DNA from: Variovorax sp. KBW07
GTDB lineage: Bacteria > Pseudomonadota > Gammaproteobacteria > Burkholderiales > Burkholderiaceae_C
Assembly (NCBI RefSeq): GCF_003852515.1
Contig: NZ_QAJK01000122.1
Span: 1-41,851 of the forward strand
Length of the DNA stretch: 41,851 bases
Direction of reading: 5' to 3'
In this document: piece by piece, positions 38,295-41,851 of the stretch
How the letters are laid out: every line of letters begins with the position of its first letter
Position numbering within the stretch: position 1 is the stretch's first letter
Translations under genes and position numbers: made by a program
Notes under the pieces: model-generated
The model's database searches: none
What the model was told of the DNA's origin: nothing
What the model saw: the letters and a program-made list of their open reading frames with translations, nothing else

Positions 38295-38936
38295 ATGATG
38301 ATGAAGTGGATGTCGCCCATGCGGGTCACCATGCAGGAACTGGACGCCAAGCTCTCGAAGATCGTCGAGCGGGCGCGCGAGGCGCCGGTGGCGGTCAATC
38401 GCTATGGCTCGCCGTGGGTGTGGATCGTGAGCCACCAGGCCTGGGTGCAGGCCGACAACCTGCGCGCACTGGTGCCGCAGAGCCACCCGCTGGTGCCGTT
38501 GCACGACCTGGTGGAAGACGCGCTGCGCTACGAGCGCGACCTGCTCGCCGACCTGGAGCGCCAGCACGGCAGCACCATCGGCGCGGCCACGCTGTTCAAG
38601 TGCCTGATGCTGCAGATCATCTATTCGCTGGAAGACGGCGAGAAGGTGCACGAGAGCCTTGCCTACAACATGCTGTTCCGCTGGTTCGTGGGCTTCGAGA
38701 AGTTCGCCGATGCGCTGCCCGAGCGCGCAGCGTTCACGCGCGAGCTGAATGCGGTGGGGGCCGACGCGCGGGCGGTGCGCGTCATTACGCGTTGCCTGTC
38801 GCACACCTTCCTGCCGGAGTCGGGCGACGGCGATTTCCGGGTCAACCGCGGGCTGCTGCATGCGCTGTCGACATGGGCGTCGGCCGTGCCGGGTGCCGCG
38901 GCACCGGGTGCCAGGCCGCATGAAGCGGTGGGTTGA
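38295..38936 (+). CDS. Phd-like/IS5 transposase-domain chimera (PhdA-like)
   Basis: A 213-residue protein of two joined parts. Residues 9-55 look like a Phd/YefM antitoxin (MRVTMQELDAKLSKIVERAR ... VNRYGSPWVWIVSHQAW). Residues 75-160 match the N-terminal DUF772 domain of IS5-type transposases (LFKCLMLQIIYSLEDGEKVH, then YNMLFRWFVGFEKFADALPE). The catalytic DDE domain is absent, so it cannot transpose. GGAGGA gives it a strong ribosome-binding site, and it sits 15 bp behind the second sigma gene. P. aeruginosa has PhdA, a Phd-like protein linked to biofilm lysis, in the equivalent island. The role is probably regulatory. Confidence 0.75.
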   Translation: MMMKWMSPMRVTMQELDAKLSKIVERAREAPVAVNRYGSPWVWIVSHQAWVQADNLRALVPQSHPLVPLHDLVEDALRYERDLLADLERQHGSTIGAATLFKCLMLQIIYSLEDGEKVHESLAYNMLFRWFVGFEKFADALPERAAFTRELNAVGADARAVRVITRCLSHTFLPESGDGDFRVNRGLLHALSTWASAVPGAAAPGARPHEAVG

Positions 38937-38972
38937 ATGCCGGCCCGCCGTGGCGGGACGCGGCAACGGCCG

Positions 38973-39449
38973 TTAGCGCGCGGCCGTGTCGGCGGAAGCG
39001 GCGCTGGCCCTGGCCCTGGCGATGCCCGGCGTCGCAAGCTGCGGCATCGCAGGCGCAGCAATGCGCTCGGCCACGCCGGCCTTGTCGATGACCACCGCAT
39101 CGGCTTCGATGGCCTTCAGCGTGACCGAGCGCGCGAGCGTCTCGCCGACCTGGTACGGCCGCGGCGGCGCATCGTTGACGGCCAGCACCACGACGCCTTG
39201 TGCCGCGCTTTTTATCAACCCCTTGACCGCGATGTTCGCGCGCAGCTCGCCGGGGCCGAACCACGCGGCCAGCGCATCGGCGGCGGGGTCTGCTTCGGTG
39301 TTGCCTTGCACGCGCGCGGCCGGTGCCTGCGGCGCGGGCTTGCCGAGCAGGTGCGCCCAGGTCGCGATGCCCGCCACCACCAGCAACAGGCCGACCGCAT
39401 GAACGATGTACTTCGCGGAGGGCTTCGTCGTCATTGCGGCGGACATCAT
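38973..39449 (-). CDS. gspC: Type II secretion protein GspC (short, no PDZ)
   Basis: Inner-membrane protein linking platform and secretin, 158 residues. An N-terminal membrane helix (YIVHAVGLLLVVAGIATWAHLL) is followed by a homology-region domain (LRANIAVKGLIKSAAQGVVVLAVNDAPPRPYQVGE, quoted in part: IAVKGLI, VAVNDAPPR-like strands, YQVGETL). It ends in an Ala-rich tail with no PDZ or coiled-coil domain, as in Hxc-type GspC. ATG 39449 is chosen because AAGGA lies about 7 bases upstream. It is the only T2SS gene on the minus strand and diverges from gspH. Confidence 0.85.
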   Translation of the reverse strand: MMSAAMTTKPSAKYIVHAVGLLLVVAGIATWAHLLGKPAPQAPAARVQGNTEADPAADALAAWFGPGELRANIAVKGLIKSAAQGVVVLAVNDAPPRPYQVGETLARSVTLKAIEADAVVIDKAGVAERIAAPAMPQLATPGIARARASAASADTAAR

Positions 39450-39505
39450 GATTTTTCCTTGGCGGTCTTCGGGCTTCGTGTCTATCACAGGGGCGTTGGG
39501 GTTTC

Positions 39506-39523
39506 GTGTCAGCGTTTTTTCAT
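39506..39523 (+). promoter_or_regulatory. Weak Pho-box-like site between gspC and gspH
   Basis: GTGTCAG-CGTT-TTTTCAT keeps the 11-base Pho-box period with 5/7 matches in each half. It lies in the 138-bp divergent promoter region of the right T2SS block. On its own the match is weak; it is listed because a similar site lies before the signalling operon. Confidence 0.2.
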
Positions 39524-39587
39524 GCGCGCATCACACGGCGCGCCTAGCATGGGCCGTGGCCTTGCGAATCCAGCGGGGCGCCACGTC

Positions 39588-40094
39588 ATGAAGGTGCGCA
39601 TGCGACAGGCATTTCCACGGGCCGCCGAATGCGGCTTCTCGCTGATCGAGCTGATGGTCGTGATGGTCATCGTCGGCATCGCGACCGCGGCGATCAGCCT
39701 GAGCGTTGCGCCCGACCCCGCGCAAGACCTGCGGCGCGATGCGCGCGAACTGGTGCAGCACCTGGCGGTGGCACAGAACGAAGTGCGCATCGACGGGCGC
39801 GTGATCGCGTGGCAGGCCAATGCCGATGGCTACGGCTTTGCGCGCGGCACCTGGCAGGGCGTGGCGGGCAGCGCGATTCCGGTGGTGTCGACGGCCGGCG
39901 CGCTCGACACCTTCGGGCGCGACGACGAACTGCGGCCCCGGCAGTGGCGCGTGACGCCGGTGGAGGTGACGCCCGCGAAGCCGGTGCTGCTGACGTCCGA
40001 ACCCATCGGCGCGAGCTGGCAATTGACCTTGCGCCACGGCGCGGCGACGGTCACCGTGCAGCGCGATGCGGCGGGTGGCTACAAGGTGCGTTGA
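39588..40094 (+). CDS. gspH: Type II secretion minor pseudopilin GspH
   Basis: Minor pseudopilin of 168 residues. A 16-residue leader ends in Gly (ECG|FSLIE), followed by the methylated helix FSLIELMVVMVIVGIATAAI and a beta-rich globular domain with the typical GspH pattern (ARELVQHLAVAQNEVRIDGR, then WQANADGYGF). It is the first gene of the plus-strand H-I-J set, and gspI starts 3 bases after its stop. ATG 39588 is chosen for the canonical leader length. Confidence 0.92.
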   Translation: MKVRMRQAFPRAAECGFSLIELMVVMVIVGIATAAISLSVAPDPAQDLRRDARELVQHLAVAQNEVRIDGRVIAWQANADGYGFARGTWQGVAGSAIPVVSTAGALDTFGRDDELRPRQWRVTPVEVTPAKPVLLTSEPIGASWQLTLRHGAATVTVQRDAAGGYKVR

Positions 40095-40097
40095 GCC

Positions 40098-40514
40098 ATG
40101 CATGCATCGCCTCGTTCATCGACAAGCACAAGCACAAGCGCACGGGGCTTCACGCTGATCGAAGTGCTGATGGCGCTGACCATCGTCAGCATCGCGCTTG
40201 CGGCCATCGTGCGCGCGTCGAGCCTCACCATCACCAACCTCGGGTTGCTGCAGCAGCAATCGCTGGCCATGCTGTCCGCGGAAAACCGCCTGGCGGAACT
40301 GCAGCTGGGGCAGGGGCCGAACACGCCCGGCGTTGTTCGCAGCCCGTGTCCGCAAGGCGGCGTGCGCCTCGTCTGCCGGTTGGAGCTGAGCCCCGCGGTC
40401 GATGGACTGCGCGCCGCGACGGTCGACGTGTACCTGGCGGAAGAAGGTGGAGAGGGCAGAGGCAGCGGCAACCGCCTCGCATCGCTGCGCACCCGCATGC
40501 CGGAGACCCGCTAG
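40098..40514 (+). CDS. gspI: Type II secretion minor pseudopilin GspI
   Basis: Minor pseudopilin of 138 residues that nucleates the tip complex with GspJ and GspK. A Ser/Thr-rich 17-residue leader (SPRSSTSTSTSARG) is cleaved before FTLIEVLMALTIVSIALAAI. The conserved ENRLAELQLG segment of GspI follows. The two Cys residues CPQGGVRLVC probably pair in the periplasm. It is directly abutted by gspJ with no gap. Confidence 0.93.
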   Translation: MHASPRSSTSTSTSARGFTLIEVLMALTIVSIALAAIVRASSLTITNLGLLQQQSLAMLSAENRLAELQLGQGPNTPGVVRSPCPQGGVRLVCRLELSPAVDGLRAATVDVYLAEEGGEGRGSGNRLASLRTRMPETR

Positions 40515-41150
40515 ATGCGTCCAGCGAAACGGCCACGGCAACGGCAACGGGGCTTCACGCTGATCGAAGTCATGATCGCCATCGCGCTCATGGCGGTGCT
40601 GAGCGTGATGGCCTGGCGAGGTCTCGACAGCGTGACGCGAGCCAACAGCCGGCTTGAGGAACGCACCGAAGGCATCGCCAGGCTCATGCGTGCGCTCGAC
40701 CAGCTGGAGCGCGACGTGGCCCTGCGTGCCACCACCGAACTGCCGTTGCCGGTGCTGGGTGCGAATATCGAACTGTTGCCGTCAGCGCTGCAGGTGCGTG
40801 CACAGGCCGACATGCCGTTCTTCCTGGAGATCGTGCGCACCGCGCCCGCCGCGCCAGGTCACTGGCAGCGCGTGCAGTGGTGGCAGCGTGGCGGCGTGCT
40901 GTACAGGGCCAGCGGTGCGGTGTCGTCATTGTTTCCCTTGCCGCCACCGGATGCGGCCGCGCGCGTGACGGTGCTGGACGCCGTTTCCGTTTTCCGTTTG
41001 CGTGCATGGGAGCCGGGGCAAGGCTGGCGCAACCTGCCGGGCATCGCGCCCGCGCGGGCCACCGCCACGGGGCTTGAACTGGAGCTAGGCCTGCGCGAAA
41101 ACGGCGACGGCGCGGTACAGAATTTCCGGCGCGTCTTCGTGCTCAACTGA
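40515..41150 (+). CDS. gspJ: Type II secretion minor pseudopilin GspJ
   Basis: Minor pseudopilin of 211 residues. A very basic 13-residue leader (PAKRPRQRQRG) is cleaved before FTLIEVMIAIALMAVLSVMAW. The family motif WRGLDSV and the segment ALDQLERDVALR follow, then a large beta-sheet domain (VQWWQRGGVLYRASG). It is the last T2SS gene in the window. With G, K, L, M, D, E, F and C it gives a nearly full T2SS; GspN and prepilin peptidase (GspO) are not here. Confidence 0.92.
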   Translation: MRPAKRPRQRQRGFTLIEVMIAIALMAVLSVMAWRGLDSVTRANSRLEERTEGIARLMRALDQLERDVALRATTELPLPVLGANIELLPSALQVRAQADMPFFLEIVRTAPAAPGHWQRVQWWQRGGVLYRASGAVSSLFPLPPPDAAARVTVLDAVSVFRLRAWEPGQGWRNLPGIAPARATATGLELELGLRENGDGAVQNFRRVFVLN

Positions 41151-41228
41151 CAGATCCTTCGAGGGGAAAATCGCTGGATTGATGGCGCAGTGGCAGGGGT
41201 CACACGAGGTGGCTATAGTGAAGGCTCC

Positions 41229-41726
41229 ATGCAAAAACGAATAGCCGTGATCTTCGTCTCGCGACGAAACTCATTGCGGAGCATCCTGGCCGAAGCCTGC
41301 CTAGCGCACCTGGACCCGAAGCGGTTCTCGGCTTATTCCTGCGGCCAGCCGGGGCAACTGGCCCACGAATTCCATCCCGCGGCCGTCGGTGCATTGAAGA
41401 GTGCGAGCATGGAACTGCCGAGCCACGCACCGCGCAGTTGGGACGAGTTCGCGCGCTCGAGTTCGCCCGCCGCCGACTTCATCATCACGCTGGACGCAGC
41501 CACCGAGCCTTTGCATCCACCGTGGCCCGGACAGCCCGATGCGGCGCTGTGGGCCTACCCTGACGTGGCGGCCGGCACGGACAACAACGAAGCCACGGCT
41601 CATGCGGCGGTCCAGATGTTGTTCTCGTTGCGTCGTCGGCTGGAACTGCTGGTGAGCTTGCCGATGCAGGGTGTCGACAGGGCAGCTGTCCGGTCCGACG
41701 TGCGAGACCTGGGCTACATGCGCTGA
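41229..41726 (+). CDS. ArsC/LMW-phosphatase-like protein lacking catalytic Cys
   Basis: A 165-residue protein with the low-molecular-weight phosphotyrosine phosphatase/arsenate reductase fold. The P-loop reads FVSRRNSLRS at residues 9-18, where active members have FVCTGNSARS. The catalytic Cys is replaced by Ser11, while Asn14, Ser15, Arg17 and Ser18 remain. The later resolving-Cys segment of ArsC (usually CPxFPG) reads HPPWPG, also without Cys. Ile-rich strands (ADFIITLDAA) and the C-terminal helix are intact and the frame is clean, so it is a probable pseudoenzyme that may still bind an oxyanion. It has its own gap after gspJ, with TATAGT 10 bases before the ATG. Confidence 0.75.
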   Translation: MQKRIAVIFVSRRNSLRSILAEACLAHLDPKRFSAYSCGQPGQLAHEFHPAAVGALKSASMELPSHAPRSWDEFARSSSPAADFIITLDAATEPLHPPWPGQPDAALWAYPDVAAGTDNNEATAHAAVQMLFSLRRRLELLVSLPMQGVDRAAVRSDVRDLGYMR

Positions 41727-41765
41727 ACTGCGCTGCTGTTTGGGAGCGGGGTCATTCTTTGGCTT

Positions 41766-41849
41766 GTGCGACTGACACCGGGTACTTCCCTCCGCGAATG
41801 TCCCCCGCTTCGCTCCTCCTTTATTTCGCTGCGGGAAGCACCCGATGCC
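41766..41849 (-). repeat. 84-bp hairpin repeat, right copy
   Basis: An exact reverse complement of 50-133 with no mismatch over 84 bases; the match ends two bases before the window edge. It lies 39 bases after the stop of the ArsC-like gene, and its hairpin (arms at about 41779-41798 and 41825-41844) could fold at the end of that transcript. Confidence 0.85.
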
Positions 41850-41851
41850 CT

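Noticed and set aside
38295-38936. An insertion sequence, given the transposase-like domain
   Set aside because: The catalytic domain is missing, no terminal inverted repeats or target duplication are seen around it, and the gene sits in an operon with a strong ribosome-binding site.
41179-41219. Sigma-70 promoter before the ArsC-like gene (TTGATG and TATAGT)
   Set aside because: The spacing is 29 bases, far from the usual 16-18, and TATAGT lies too close to the ATG for a normal leader.

Overview
The window is a dense, very GC-rich bacterial chromosome segment. Codon use is strongly G/C-ending, genes overlap by 1-4 bases, and several start at GTG. Gene content and protein style point to a betaproteobacterium of the Burkholderiales, most likely a Comamonadaceae member such as Variovorax. 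This assignment is inference from protein character; there is no rRNA or other marker here. I see no tRNA, rRNA, CRISPR array or intact insertion sequence.

Layout. (1) 1-10218 is a mixed housekeeping flank: an ABC-transporter permease, a DUF4105 membrane protein coupled to a lipoprotein alpha/beta hydrolase, a large lipoprotein joining a TolB-like propeller to an amidohydrolase, and an acyl-CoA-synthetase-like/GNAT protein acetyltransferase. (2) 10219-11121 encodes a protein ending in a full eight-cysteine FYVE-type zinc finger, rare in bacteria. (3) 11228-19948 is a type II secretion (T2SS) operon in the order G-K-L-M-D-E-F, which from memory is the order of the second half of the Pseudomonas aeruginosa Hxc system. 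(4) 20159-21487 is a DING/PstS-like phosphate-binding protein, closed by a strong terminator. (5) 21767-24098 is a cell-surface-signalling trio: an STN-domain protein without a beta-barrel, an ECF sigma factor and a FecR-type anti-sigma factor. This is the same architecture as the P. aeruginosa PUMA3 system (VreA-VreI-VreR). (6) 24146-37527 holds a truncated FecR-like gene overlapping a 4331-residue filamentous-haemagglutinin-type exoprotein. (7) 37653-38936 holds a second ECF sigma factor and a Phd/IS5-transposase-domain chimera resembling P. aeruginosa PhdA. (8) 38973-41150 carries the remaining T2SS genes: gspC on the minus strand, then gspH, gspI and gspJ on the plus strand. (9) 41229-41726 encodes an ArsC/low-molecular-weight-phosphatase-like protein that has lost its catalytic cysteine.

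How it may work together. The combination of Hxc-like T2SS, DING protein, Vre-like signalling, giant TpsA-like exoprotein and PhdA-like protein matches the phosphate-starvation island of P. aeruginosa (vreAIR-hxc-lap-pdtA-phdA-pdtB). Here the T2SS is split around the signalling and adhesin genes, a second sigma factor is added, and the TpsB outer-membrane transporter is not in the window. The likely logic is that phosphate limitation turns on an ECF sigma factor, which drives secretion of a phosphate-scavenging protein through the T2SS and display of a very large surface protein.

The window is bracketed by an exact 84-bp inverted repeat (50-133 and 41766-41849), itself built as a hairpin. It looks like a dispersed REP/MITE-type element.
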